Positions 9,476 to 20,009 of a stretch of 64,000 nt of DNA are shown in pieces. A program made the position numbers and the translations under genes. Each line of letters opens with the position of its first letter. Position 1 is the stretch's first letter. The stretch spans positions 47,519 to 111,518 of the forward strand of contig NZ_KV813663.1 in assembly GCF_001813675.1 (NCBI RefSeq), in the 5' to 3' direction. A model generated the notes under the pieces. The model saw only the letters and a program-made list of their open reading frames with translations. It was not told the DNA's origin and did not search any database. The stretch is from Streptococcus sp. HMSC078D09. Lineage in GTDB: Bacteria > Bacillota > Bacilli > Lactobacillales > Streptococcaceae.

Positions 9476-9509
9476 ATCGTTTTTCTCCTATTGCATGCGT
9501 CTTGTGTTT

Positions 9510-9527
9510 TTCGCCTCGCGAGGCGAA
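9510..9527 (-). other. Perfect 18-bp palindrome between ntpK and ntpE
   Basis: TTCGCCTCGCGAGGCGAA is fully self-complementary and would form a GC-rich RNA hairpin at the 3' side of the ntpK message. On the - strand it is not followed by a T run, so it looks like a processing or stability element, not a terminator. Confidence 0.6.
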
Positions 9528-9544
9528 TCCATCAAAGCTAGCTC

Positions 9545-10054
<510 letters not shown>

Positions 10055-12016
10055 TTATTTTTTTGTTTTAATATAGCGTTCTGAAGGTTTAAGAGGACGA
10101 AATGGCTTGCCTCCTCCTTCGTAGAACTTACCGAAGAACTCCACAAAGATCAAACGGGCTCCATGCACATATCCTGACAAGAAGGACAGGAACATATTAA
10201 TGGCATGTAGGACGATAAAGAGCACAAGCCCTACCGTAAACCGTCCAAGCGGTGGGAAGAGATTGACAATCAAGTTAAAGGCTGAACCGATACTAGCTCC
10301 AGACAAGCCCAGGGCCATCAAACGGGTGAAGCTGACCAAGTCTCCGACATAGCCACTGACATTGTAGAGGTTAAAGAGACCAGACGCTAAACCGGACAGC
10401 TTCTTGGCACTGACAATGGAAACAATCAAGATTCCAATGGCATTCAAAATAGCTAGCCACTTGCCAATCGGAACCAGAACACTCATCCCTGGCAAGATAT
10501 TGCCCACTGCTAGCAGCATTAAGCCAAGCAGGATCAAAACCCAAGCAAAGCCTGAATTGTATGCTTCGGTGTAGTCTTTGAGGCGGACATTTTTCATTCC
10601 CCCTAGGAAGAGGCCCACTAAGACGGTGATAAAACCAAAGACCACTGAGAGGATCAGGATGGTCATGGCATTGCTGGTCGTACTGATCAGGGCAAAAGGC
10701 ATCTCAAACCCAAAGAAAGAGCCATAGACCACACCCCAAAGGGCCACTGAAATTCCGAGGAGACTGAAGAAACGAAGGTTCTTCGCTGTCCCGGGCTTGA
10801 GCTTAAAGGCTTTAAGGGCAAACCCTGTTGCTACCGTTAGCAAGAGTCCATAACCGATATCTGCGACCATCATGCCAAAGAAAACAAAGTAGAAGAGAGA
10901 AACGATCGGTGTCGGATCTTTCTCGTAATACTTAGGCAGGGCGTACATCTCTGTGACTAATTCAAAGGGCTCTACCAAGGCATTATTTCGCAACTGGATC
11001 GGAACGTCATCCCAATCTTTTTCCGTCACATCGCGCGTCTCTAGTAAGACCCGAGAACCAAAACCTTCTTGCAAGAAGTCTCGCAATGAGGCCACTTGGG
11101 AGGTTTCAATCCAACCCTCTAGGGCTACCAAGCTTTGCGTGCTGGCAAGAAGCGACTTGGCTTCCTCACGAGCTCCCGAACTCAGCAAGTAATCCATCTG
11201 GTACTTAAGCTGGTCCAACTCCTTCTGGGAGTTTTGTAACTCGGCTAGGGTTGCTGCAACTACAGCTTCTTGCTCCTTAATTTCTCCTTCTAGGCGATCC
11301 AAGTAGGCGGCCGGGACCTGCTCTTCTTCATAGTCCAATTCTTTGAACCCATGGTCTTCCAGAAGCTCCTGAACAGCTACACGATCTCCCGAACGATACA
11401 AGATGACATAGCCGTGTTCAGTTTCAGACGTAAAGACTTCTTCTAACTTCAGCTCAGGATGAGCTTTTAAGGAAGAACGAACGGCGTCTGTATCGCTATT
11501 GGGAATGGTCCCGATCAAGCCATGCACATAGTGAAAAGTAGCGAGAGCAGCTGGCGTCACCTCTAACGGTCGCCATTTTTCTAAGCGCTCTATCTCTCCC
11601 TTTGCATCCGCAATCTTCTGACGAGCCTTATCTAACACGTGCAATTGGCGTTTCAACTTGGTCAATAGGAGATCCTCGTCTCGAATCATCCCATGGGCCT
11701 GCAAGTCATCAAAAGACAAGCTTAAGGGTTCTTCCTTTAGAGCTTGCAGGGCCTTCTTCTCAGGCATGTAAGGCTCCAGAGTCTGAATCATTTTTTCAAC
11801 TTGTTCTTGACGTTTTTGCAGCTCTACCAAGGCTTGACGATTGTCCTCTGTCAAGGGTTGAGACAAGGTATTTGCCTCAAAGGCAGCCTGCCATTCTTCC
11901 TGTTCACTGAGGTCATAAATATGGATTTTTGCCTCAGACTGTAGCGCTAGTAGGAGACTGTCCAAGTCATCTTTGGGCAAGATGAGGGATAGTTTTTGCA
12001 TCTGACTAACGGCCAT
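10055..12016 (-). CDS. ntpI: V-type ATPase subunit I (a-type stator)
   Basis: A 653-residue membrane subunit. Residues 1-330 are a soluble, largely coiled-coil arm that contacts the peripheral stalks; residues 350-640 contain seven or eight hydrophobic helices that form the ion half-channels next to the K ring. The segment VSFTRLMALGLSGASI holds the conserved arginine that interacts with the proteolipid glutamate. Its first codons overlap the end of the G-type subunit gene by 11 bases. The length matches bacterial NtpI. Confidence 0.95.
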   Translation of the reverse strand: MAVSQMQKLSLILPKDDLDSLLLALQSEAKIHIYDLSEQEEWQAAFEANTLSQPLTEDNRQALVELQKRQEQVEKMIQTLEPYMPEKKALQALKEEPLSLSFDDLQAHGMIRDEDLLLTKLKRQLHVLDKARQKIADAKGEIERLEKWRPLEVTPAALATFHYVHGLIGTIPNSDTDAVRSSLKAHPELKLEEVFTSETEHGYVILYRSGDRVAVQELLEDHGFKELDYEEEQVPAAYLDRLEGEIKEQEAVVAATLAELQNSQKELDQLKYQMDYLLSSGAREEAKSLLASTQSLVALEGWIETSQVASLRDFLQEGFGSRVLLETRDVTEKDWDDVPIQLRNNALVEPFELVTEMYALPKYYEKDPTPIVSLFYFVFFGMMVADIGYGLLLTVATGFALKAFKLKPGTAKNLRFFSLLGISVALWGVVYGSFFGFEMPFALISTTSNAMTILILSVVFGFITVLVGLFLGGMKNVRLKDYTEAYNSGFAWVLILLGLMLLAVGNILPGMSVLVPIGKWLAILNAIGILIVSIVSAKKLSGLASGLFNLYNVSGYVGDLVSFTRLMALGLSGASIGSAFNLIVNLFPPLGRFTVGLVLFIVLHAINMFLSFLSGYVHGARLIFVEFFGKFYEGGGKPFRPLKPSERYIKTKK

Positions 12017-12335
12017 AGCTTGCTACCACCTTTTCTACAATGGCTTCAACTAACCCAGCTCGCTTATCGGTCATCGCCTCTTGTACCCTGGCATCATTGC
12101 ACGCAACCGTTTCTTCCAGATCTTTCGTTAAACGGACGAGTTTTTCCTGGGCGTTTTTTTCTGCCTCTGTGACCAATTGCTTGGTTTCCTCATCGTAATG
12201 CTGTGCCACTGTTGCAAGGCGATCGCGCGAATCCGTTCGGATTTGTTCGACTTGAGCTTCATAGCCTACGATCACGCCCTGAGCAGCTTGCTCGATCTCT
12301 TGCATCATCTCGAGTGTTGCATTCGACATCGTCAC
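12006..12335 (-). CDS. ntpF: V-type ATPase G-type peripheral stalk subunit
   Basis: A 109-residue, almost wholly helical, charged protein (about residues 5-90 form one coiled coil) in the first position of the operon, where Enterococcus hirae has ntpF, the partner of NtpE in the stator. It has no motif of its own beyond the coiled coil; the assignment rests on size, composition and position. It overlaps ntpI by 11 bases. A GGAGG site lies just upstream of the ATG. Confidence 0.85.
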   Translation of the reverse strand: MTMSNATLEMMQEIEQAAQGVIVGYEAQVEQIRTDSRDRLATVAQHYDEETKQLVTEAEKNAQEKLVRLTKDLEETVACNDARVQEAMTDKRAGLVEAIVEKVVASYGR

Positions 12336-12384
12336 ACCTCCTTATTCAACTATTGTTCTTCCAACAACAGTACAATTATCTTAA

Positions 12385-12390
12385 ATTATA
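12385..12390 (-). promoter_or_regulatory. V-ATPase operon promoter (extended -10)
   Basis: TGGTATAAT on the - strand is an extended -10 box 49 bases before the ntpF start. The -35 is weak (TGAACA at 17 bases). The 287-base region 12336-12622 holds only this promoter and that of the divergent regulator gene; no other gene was seen. Confidence 0.6.
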
Positions 12391-12536
12391 CCACAATTCA
12401 TATCGTTTGTTCAGGCCCAACCGGGAATTTTCAGAAAATTTTGGACAGCCAGCAAGCCCCTACTGCCAAGATTGGTAGCGTTCTCTTCTTTTCGCATATC
12501 CTGTTCCTAGTTTCAGTATTTCTTGATTTCTTTTAC

Positions 12537-12565
12537 TTGAATAAAGCGGTTACCCATGTTATAAT
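12537..12565 (+). promoter_or_regulatory. Promoter of the RpiR-type regulator
   Basis: TTGAAT (12537-12542) and TATAAT (12560-12565) are separated by 17 bases. A 10-bp palindrome TAATATATTA at 12569-12578 near the start point may be an autoregulatory site. Confidence 0.65.
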
Positions 12566-12622
12566 GTGTAATATATTATAGGAGTATCCTGTTATTTCAT
12601 CTCGTGAGAAAGGAGGATTGCT

Positions 12623-13462
12623 GTGAAACAAGATCAAGATTTACGCGCCATTATCGCCAGCCATGAAGCTGAGTTAACGGATATGGAACGCGACATTGCC
12701 CAATATTTTTTATCATCCGAAGCACGACAGCACTCCCTGTCCTCTTCTCGTGTAACTGAGTTACTCCATGTCTCAAAGGCAGCTTTGACGCGTTTCTCTC
12801 AAAAATGTGGTTTTTCCGGCTATCGGGAATTTGTCTATCACTTTAACGAAGAAACCAAAAATCAAAAACAGGTGCAAGAGCATGACGAGCTGACGCTGAG
12901 CGTCTTGCAACGCTACCACCATATCAGTAACGTCACTGAAAGTCTGGTAAAAGATTCTCAATTAGATCGGGTAGCTGAACTAATCGATCAAGTAGACCGA
13001 GTCTATTTCTTCGGGATCGGTAGTTCCGGTTTAGTTGCTCGAGAAATGAAATTGCGCTTTATGCGACTGGGCGTCGTTTGTGAAGCCTTGACTGATCAAG
13101 ATGGCTTTGCTTGGACGACCAGTATTCTCGATTCCTCTTGTTTAGTCATCGGTTTCTCATTGTCAGGAGGCACCAACTCCATTACAGACAGTCTCCTGGA
13201 CGCCAAAGAAAAAGGGGCTAAAACGGTTCTTGTGACGGCTAACCCGGCCGCCATCCACCAAGGATTCACAGAAGTGTTACCGGCCGCACCTCTTCCTAGT
13301 AGTACCTATATCGATCGAATTTCCGCAATTTTACCACTCCTCATTGTGGTCGATTTGATCTATGCTCATTTCCTTAATAAAAGCCGAGAACAAAAGGAAA
13401 TTGTCTTTAATAGCTACTGGGAAAACAAAAAGCTTTCTAGTCAACGTTCTCGAAAATCCTAA
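12623..13462 (+). CDS. RpiR/MurR-family regulator, probable sialic-acid regulator
   Basis: A 279-residue regulator with an N-terminal RpiR-type helix-turn-helix (residues 20-75; VTELLHVSKAALTRFSQKCGFSGYREF) and a sugar-phosphate-isomerase (SIS) domain at about 115-245 (FFGIGSSGLVAREM, GFSLSGGTNS), which in this family senses a phosphorylated sugar. The start is GTG with AAGGAGG seven bases upstream. It is divergent from the V-ATPase operon and converges on the sialic-acid operon. By analogy with streptococcal NanR-type proteins it probably senses ManNAc-6-P or GlcNAc-6-P and controls that operon; the effector is inference. A strong terminator follows. Confidence 0.85.
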   Translation: MKQDQDLRAIIASHEAELTDMERDIAQYFLSSEARQHSLSSSRVTELLHVSKAALTRFSQKCGFSGYREFVYHFNEETKNQKQVQEHDELTLSVLQRYHHISNVTESLVKDSQLDRVAELIDQVDRVYFFGIGSSGLVAREMKLRFMRLGVVCEALTDQDGFAWTTSILDSSCLVIGFSLSGGTNSITDSLLDAKEKGAKTVLVTANPAAIHQGFTEVLPAAPLPSSTYIDRISAILPLLIVVDLIYAHFLNKSREQKEIVFNSYWENKKLSSQRSRKS

Positions 13463-13478
13463 TATGGTCTCCCTATTT

Positions 13479-13524
13479 AAAAAGCATGAAAGATCAGGCT
13501 TTCTTCATCTTTCATGCTTTTTTT
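13479..13524 (+). terminator. Terminator of the RpiR-type regulator
   Basis: AAAAGCATGAAAGAT and ATCTTTCATGCTTTT arms form a long stem ending in T8 on the + strand. It could also work in reverse. Confidence 0.85.
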
Positions 13525-13533
13525 GATGAATCA

Positions 13534-13561
13534 AAAACAAGTCGCCAACGCGACTTGTTTT
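13534..13561 (-). terminator. Terminator at the end of the sialic-acid operon
   Basis: AAAACAAGTCGC and GCGACTTGTTTT arms with a four-base loop overlap the stop codon of the ROK gene; the flanking A/T tracts give a U run in both directions. Confidence 0.8.
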
Positions 13562-14447
13562 ATGTTTCATGTTTTTGTCTAAAGTGATAGTAAGCCCCCA
13601 ACATACCTGCGGCGTTTTGATGGTGGGCAAATTCCAAACGGATCTTATCTGCTAGGCTAGGAACCAATTCGGCACACAGGGCTTGATAGATTTTTGGCTT
13701 GAGGATGGCTTCCTGAGCCATAATCCCCCCTCCAAGAACGATGACCTCTGGATTGACCACATAGGCGATATTGGCCAGTCCTTTTCCGAGATAGGCCACC
13801 ATCCGATCAATTCCAGCCATACAGATCTTATCTCCTTCAGTTGCCTGCTTGAAGATCCGGCGACCATTCCACTGTTCCACAGGATCACCATGATGTTCTG
13901 CCACGTACTCGACCAAAGCCGTCGTTGAAGCTAGATCCTGAAAGGCACCGTCTGGCAAATGAAGATAGCCAACTTCACAGGCTGAATTGCTAAAACCATG
14001 AAAGACCTGACCATCAAGCAAGAGGCAACCACCGATCCCTGTCCCAATCGTCAGGCAAACAGCATTGTTCGATCCTTTTGCATGGCCTGTAGTGACCTCT
14101 GCGAGACCGGCACAGTTGACATCATTTTCGATCTCGCAAGGGATCTGAAAGGTCTCTTCGATTTCCTTTTTGAATTGGGTGCCTGCATAGTTGGGAATTT
14201 GTGGGCCTGCATAAAAGATTTCTCCCTTATCAGGATCTACCATTCCGGCCGAAGAAATCGCAACCCCTGCCAAGGGATGCTTCTTCAAATAACGGGCTAC
14301 GATTTCCTTTGTTGTGTTAAGAATGTGAGGTCCTCCTTTTTGGGCCTCCGTTGGCATTTCATGGGTCTCTAGGAGTTGCCCTTTTGCATCGGCTAGACCA
14401 TACTTGATACTGGTCCCTCCGATATCAATTACAACATATGGATTCAT
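13560..14447 (-). CDS. ROK-family sugar kinase, probable N-acetylmannosamine kinase
   Basis: A 295-residue cytoplasmic kinase. Phosphate loop 1 is DIGGTSIKYGLAD (residues 6-18); the ROK core includes ENDVNCAGLAE and CLTIGTGIGGCLLL (about 107-145), and the second phosphate loop is VIVLGGGIM (about 236). It should convert ManNAc to ManNAc-6-P, the second step after NanA and the step before NanE. The CxCGxxGCxE zinc motif of most ROK proteins is absent; the corresponding segment reads EVGYLHLPDG. It is the last gene of the operon, 15 bases after nanA. Substrate choice rests on context. Confidence 0.85.
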   Translation of the reverse strand: MNPYVVIDIGGTSIKYGLADAKGQLLETHEMPTEAQKGGPHILNTTKEIVARYLKKHPLAGVAISSAGMVDPDKGEIFYAGPQIPNYAGTQFKKEIEETFQIPCEIENDVNCAGLAEVTTGHAKGSNNAVCLTIGTGIGGCLLLDGQVFHGFSNSACEVGYLHLPDGAFQDLASTTALVEYVAEHHGDPVEQWNGRRIFKQATEGDKICMAGIDRMVAYLGKGLANIAYVVNPEVIVLGGGIMAQEAILKPKIYQALCAELVPSLADKIRLEFAHHQNAAGMLGAYYHFRQKHET

Positions 14448-14462
14448 CTAGACCTCCTTTGA

Positions 14463-15380
14463 TTAAAGGAATCTGGCTTTTGTGTCCTGAATGAGTTGAG
14501 CAGCACGTTGAATCACTTCTTGATCCGCTTCTACTACTGGCGTCAAAGGGGAGCGAACAGATCCCATGTCCAAACCTTCATTAATGCGCAAAACCGCTTT
14601 GATGACCGCATACATATTGCCATGAGCAGATGTCAAGACTCCAATAATGTCATTGATGGCAAACTGCAAGGCACGCGCAGTCTCCAAGTCTTTCTCAGCA
14701 ATCAGCTGATTGAGCTTCAAGAAAAGTTCTGGCATCGCACCATAGGTGCCACCGATTCCAGCATGCGCTCCCATGAGACGGCCACCTAAGAATTGTTCAT
14801 CTGGACCATTAAAGACGATATGGTCATCGCCTCCTAAAGAAGCAAAGGTTTGAATGTCCTGAACAGGCATCGAAGAATTCTTGACCCCAATCACCCGTGG
14901 GTTTTTCAACATTTCCTTGTAAAGGCTCGGTGTCAAAGCGACCCCTGCCAATTGCGGGATATTATAGATGACAAAGTCTGTATTGGGTGCGGCTGCACTG
15001 ATTTCATTCCAGTAGTGGGCAACACTGTATTCTGGCAAGCGGAAATAGATCGGCGGAATGGCCGCAATGGCATCCACTCCTAGTTCTTCTGCATGTCGTG
15101 CCAATTCCACGCTATCCTTGGTGTTGTTGCAGGCTACGTGAGCAATGATGGTCAATTTTCCTTTAGCTACTGCCATGACTTCTTCCAAGATCAGCTTGCG
15201 ATCGGCCACGCTCTGGTAGATACATTCGCCGGAAGATCCGTTGACATACAAGCCCTGCACACCTTTCGCGATAAAATATTCTACCAGCGCACGTACCCGC
15301 TCCGGGCTAATTTCTCCTTGGTCATCATAGCAGGCGTAAAAAGCGGGGATGACTCCTTCATATTTTTTTAAATCTGACAT
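14463..15380 (-). CDS. nanA: N-acetylneuraminate lyase
   Basis: A 305-residue aldolase of the DHDPS/NAL superfamily that splits N-acetylneuraminate into ManNAc and pyruvate. Visible signatures are GSSGE (residues 49-53), the active-site tyrosine Tyr139 in FVIYNIP and the Schiff-base lysine Lys167 in VIGVKNSS. The start chosen is the ATG at 15380, because AGGAG lies at the right distance before it; an upstream TTG in frame lacks a ribosome site. It sits between the DUF624 gene and the ROK kinase in the sialic-acid operon. The length is typical of bacterial NanA. Confidence 0.95.
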   Translation of the reverse strand: MSDLKKYEGVIPAFYACYDDQGEISPERVRALVEYFIAKGVQGLYVNGSSGECIYQSVADRKLILEEVMAVAKGKLTIIAHVACNNTKDSVELARHAEELGVDAIAAIPPIYFRLPEYSVAHYWNEISAAAPNTDFVIYNIPQLAGVALTPSLYKEMLKNPRVIGVKNSSMPVQDIQTFASLGGDDHIVFNGPDEQFLGGRLMGAHAGIGGTYGAMPELFLKLNQLIAEKDLETARALQFAINDIIGVLTSAHGNMYAVIKAVLRINEGLDMGSVRSPLTPVVEADQEVIQRAAQLIQDTKARFL

Positions 15381-15411
15381 TTTTTCTCCTTTTGTCACTA
15401 ATGAATTCATT

Positions 15412-16059
15412 TTATTCTTGGTACTGGGCGAAAATCTTTTCCATTAATCCAACTTGTGCAAAAGCCAAGCTTGAAAAGCCGAACAAGAAAAAGATCATAA
15501 GCCCCAATAGGAAAGCTAAAACCGAGCTTGCAAGAGCCATACATAGAAGCAAGAGAGCACTTCCCATGACAAAGAACCAAGGAAAATGCAAGCCTGTCAC
15601 AATCATGGCTTTTTGCAAACACTCTTTCCAATCCAATTGGTAGCGGGCCGCAATAGGATAAGCAGCCAATAAGATCAACACAAGAAAGAGAAAGAGGCCT
15701 AAACAAATGGTTTTCAAAGCTTGGAAAGCTAGGGAAGTTTGCCCCCAAAATAAGAATAAATCAAAGAGACAAATACCTGCAACAATCAGTTCTAAACTTC
15801 CTAGTTGTAAGCCTATTTTCCAATTGTCCCGAAAAGCCTTCGCATAACTACGAATCACCGGAACACGACGCTGGTGCTTAATGGCAAATAAGGTCTGATA
15901 CAAACTAATTTTCGCAATTCCAATCGTGAGAACTGGTAAACAACTTAGCACAAATAAAAGATTAACAGTTACCAAGTCGAGGACCTTCTCACTGATACGC
16001 ATCACTACATTGTCCGTGTTAAAAACGGTTTTGATCAATCCTGCACCCTTAGATGACAT
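15412..16059 (-). CDS. DUF624 (YesL-like) membrane protein
   Basis: A 215-residue integral membrane protein with five or six hydrophobic segments and a VTVNLLFVLSCLPVLTIGIAK-type N-terminal signature, typical of the YesL/DUF624 family. These proteins are often encoded next to carbohydrate ABC transporters in Firmicutes, and their biochemical role is unknown. The ATG at 16059 with AAGGAG five bases upstream is preferred to the in-frame GTG at 16065, which overlaps the ribosome site. It is the fifth gene after the transporter start in the sialic-acid operon. Confidence 0.85.
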   Translation of the reverse strand: MSSKGAGLIKTVFNTDNVVMRISEKVLDLVTVNLLFVLSCLPVLTIGIAKISLYQTLFAIKHQRRVPVIRSYAKAFRDNWKIGLQLGSLELIVAGICLFDLFLFWGQTSLAFQALKTICLGLFLFLVLILLAAYPIAARYQLDWKECLQKAMIVTGLHFPWFFVMGSALLLLCMALASSVLAFLLGLMIFFLFGFSSLAFAQVGLMEKIFAQYQE

Positions 16060-16080
16060 AGGCACTCCTTTCTAACGTGA

Positions 16081-16533
16081 TCAATCGATCGCAATTTTAA
16101 ATAGATATTTTTTCACGATATCTTCTTGCCCTGCATAGCCATTGGGCTGGTGAGGCTCCCCTGGAAAGAAAATCGCAAAATTATGATAGCCTAGATGAAG
16201 CGGATAAGACTCCTGGCAATGGACAAAACCGATGTCCGATACTTCATCAAATGCGATAGCCTCACCTGTCACACGAGATCCATAACTCGAAAATTCATGC
16301 CCTTCTACCAATAAATGCAAATCGGCATATCTTTTGTGGTGTTCAAAGCGATCATTTTCTGTTTTGTTGAGGGTATTTTCTTGAACGACGAGAAAGACCT
16401 TATCCCCATCAATATCGTATCTCCCCAATTCAAAAGAATCCTTCCGATGCTCATAGAGAAAGTCAATGGCCTGATCTAGATTGGGGTGGATTCCTTTGTA
16501 AAAGGTGATGTTTTTTAAATCATCAAATATCAT
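16081..16533 (-). CDS. YhcH/YjgK/YiaL-family protein (sialic-acid operon)
   Basis: A 150-residue cupin-fold protein of the YhcH/DUF386 family. Conserved histidines and acids occur in HHKRYADLHLLVEG and FFPGEPHQPNGY, where the family binds a metal. Enteric relatives (NanQ) are linked to sialic-acid use and thought to help convert anomers or open forms of sialic acid. Its place between the permease and DUF624 genes of this operon supports that role. The length is usual. Confidence 0.85.
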   Translation of the reverse strand: MIFDDLKNITFYKGIHPNLDQAIDFLYEHRKDSFELGRYDIDGDKVFLVVQENTLNKTENDRFEHHKRYADLHLLVEGHEFSSYGSRVTGEAIAFDEVSDIGFVHCQESYPLHLGYHNFAIFFPGEPHQPNGYAGQEDIVKKYLFKIAID

Positions 16534-16607
16534 ATTCTCATCCTTTCGATACTTCTCAGCCTAGAAAACCGATCTGTACACAACTATCGTTTGTCCAAGC
16601 AAACGAC

Positions 16608-17447
16608 TTATCCTTTGACCGCTCCCATGGTAATCCCTTGTGTAAAGGATTTTTGGAAGACGAGGAAGACCGTAACGATTGGCACTGCAGCTAGGGCTGC
16701 CCCAGCCATGATCAAGCCATAGTTGGTGGCCATTTCGGCCTGCATGGTTGCTACCCCTAGTGAAATAGTCAAGTTTTGACGAGAGGTCAGCATTACCAAT
16801 TGCATAAAGTAGTCGTTCCAGGTGTTGATAAAGGTAAAGATGGCAAGGGCTGCAAATCCCGGCTTGACAATTGGGAAGGCAACGCTCCAGAAAGTCCGCA
16901 ACTCTCCACAACCATCGATCTTAGCAGATTCTAAGAGTTCTGTTGGGATGTTTTCACTAAATTGCTTCATCAAGAAGACCCCGAATGGCCATCCAACCAA
17001 TGGTAGAATAACCGCTGCAAGAGTATCGTGGATTCCCATAAAGTTGATAATGCGTACCAATGGAACCAAGACAACTTGTTTCGGAAGGGCCATGGCTGCG
17101 ATAAAGGTAGCAAAGAGAATTCGTTGCCCATAGAAGCGTTTCTTCGCCAAGACATAACCTGCCAAGGAAGAGGTCATACACACCAAAAGCATGGTTGCAA
17201 GGGAGATGAAGACACTATTCCATAACCATTGTAGGGCTGGGTTTTGTACCATCAACTGTTGGAAGTTTTCCATGGTTGGTGTCTTTGGCCACCATTGAGG
17301 TGGGATCATAATGGTATCTGGTTGAGACTTAAAGGCCCCTGTCAAAATCCAATAAAATGGGAAAATGAACAAGACTGTCAAAAGGAGCAAAATGATCGTT
17401 GAAATCACTGTAAAGGCAGTGATGGGTTTCTTTTGTGTGGGTTTCAT
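16608..17447 (-). CDS. Sialic-acid ABC transporter permease 2 (MalG type)
   Basis: A 279-residue permease with six membrane segments and the inner-membrane EAA loop near residues 185-205 (ELLESAKIDGCGELRTFWSVAFP). It is the MalG-type half of a carbohydrate uptake-1 ABC transporter. No ATPase gene is present here, so, as in pneumococcal SatABC, a shared MsmK-type ATPase encoded elsewhere is expected to power it. AAAGGAG precedes the ATG, 15 bases downstream of the other permease gene. This corresponds in order to SatC-like proteins. Confidence 0.9.
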   Translation of the reverse strand: MKPTQKKPITAFTVISTIILLLLTVLFIFPFYWILTGAFKSQPDTIMIPPQWWPKTPTMENFQQLMVQNPALQWLWNSVFISLATMLLVCMTSSLAGYVLAKKRFYGQRILFATFIAAMALPKQVVLVPLVRIINFMGIHDTLAAVILPLVGWPFGVFLMKQFSENIPTELLESAKIDGCGELRTFWSVAFPIVKPGFAALAIFTFINTWNDYFMQLVMLTSRQNLTISLGVATMQAEMATNYGLIMAGAALAAVPIVTVFLVFQKSFTQGITMGAVKG

Positions 17448-17462
17448 CTGAGGCTCCTTTCT

Positions 17463-18350
17463 TTAGTATTCTACGTCGTTTCCGAGGATCTTGAATTGCG
17501 CAAAACTGATAATGGCAATCATCACCGCAAGGAAGACACCCATGGTGTTGGCATAACCGTATTCAGAGAGTTTAAAGGCTTTTTCATAGAGGTAGTACAT
17601 AAGGGTACTCGTTGAGTAGTTAGGACCACCGGATGTCAACAATTGGATCAAGGCGAAACATTGGAAAGAGTTAATGGTCGTAATGATGGCAATGTACAAG
17701 GTTGTTGGCAACAAGCTTGGCCATTTGATTTTCCAGAAAACTTGAAATTCTGTCGCACCATCCACACGCGCTGCTTCTACGAGAGAATTATCAATATTTC
17801 CCATAGCTGCGATGTAGAGGATGATCGGTTGACCAACAGAGGTGGTCAACAAGATGATAATGATGGCCATCAAAGCCCAGTGCTTGTCCCCCAACCAAGA
17901 AATGTTTTGGTTGATGACATGTCCAGATTTCAATACAAAGTTCAAAATCCCTGATAGTGGATCATAGATCCATTTCCATACAACCGTTACCGCTACACTC
18001 CCTGTAACAACTGGAAGGAAGAAGACGAAACGATAGAAGGAACGCGCAATCGCATTTTGATGGTAGGTCTGAGAAGCCACAAACAAGGAGAACAATACGA
18101 CGATCGGAACTGATCCGATAACGATGATGACGGTATTGATCAAGGACTTCACAAAGACCTTATCCGCAAACATGCGGGAATAATTTTCTAAACCGACAAA
18201 CTTAAAGGATGTCATAGAATAGTTGAAGAAACTTGTCACAAAGCCCATGATCATGGGGGCTAGGACAAAGACCGTAAAGAAGATTAAAATGGGTGCTAGG
18301 AATGCGTAGGAAACGAGCGTCTCCCTCATTCGGATTTTGTTTACCTTCAC
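17463..18350 (-). CDS. Sialic-acid ABC transporter permease 1 (MalF type)
   Basis: A 295-residue permease with six membrane segments and an EAA loop near residues 200-220 (LVEAARVDGATEFQVFWKIKWP). It forms a heterodimer with the neighbouring permease. The start is GTG at 18350, supported by AGGAGG nine bases upstream; the ATG seven codons inside has no better site. A long hairpin (18458-18506) separates it from the upstream binding-protein gene. By operon content this is the SatB-like component. Confidence 0.9.
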   Translation of the reverse strand: MKVNKIRMRETLVSYAFLAPILIFFTVFVLAPMIMGFVTSFFNYSMTSFKFVGLENYSRMFADKVFVKSLINTVIIVIGSVPIVVLFSLFVASQTYHQNAIARSFYRFVFFLPVVTGSVAVTVVWKWIYDPLSGILNFVLKSGHVINQNISWLGDKHWALMAIIIILLTTSVGQPIILYIAAMGNIDNSLVEAARVDGATEFQVFWKIKWPSLLPTTLYIAIITTINSFQCFALIQLLTSGGPNYSTSTLMYYLYEKAFKLSEYGYANTMGVFLAVMIAIISFAQFKILGNDVEY

Positions 18351-18457
18351 AGTAAGGCACCTCCTGATGTTCTTTTTCTATTTTTTCCTTGATTCCTATG
18401 TGGAACGGATGGCACTGCCCCTTCCTACATATGATAATTAGGAGAGCGAAAACACGA

Positions 18458-18506
18458 AGGCCCCCTCTTTCAATCTACACATGGAGATAAGAAATCGAGG
18501 GGGCCT
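18458..18506 (-). other. Intercistronic RNA hairpin between binding protein and permease genes
   Basis: AGGCCCCCTC and GAGGGGGCCT form a 10-bp GC-rich stem around a 29-base loop. No adjacent T run follows on the - strand. Such hairpins often stabilise the upstream message or partly stop polymerase, keeping binding protein in excess of permeases. Confidence 0.6.
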
Positions 18507-18553
18507 ATGCTTTCTTATTTCTATGAAAGGATCATTTGAGTTTCATAGATGAT

Positions 18554-19888
<1,335 letters not shown>

Positions 19889-20009
19889 TTACGGTAAGAT
19901 TACTCTTACAAGGGGTTATCCTCAATGAGGACGCCTATTCTTGTTCATGTTTCAGATTCGACTACTCTCTATTCGGTCTCCTCCTCCTTCAATCTACTGT
20001 TTTGTTTTC

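Noticed and set aside
12336-12622. Small RNA gene in the V-ATPase/regulator intergenic region
   Set aside because: Only the two divergent promoters are visible; no terminator-bounded transcript can be supported.
15407-15748. Alternative - strand frame inside the DUF624 gene
   Set aside because: Out-of-frame shadow of a gene with a good ribosome site and family match.
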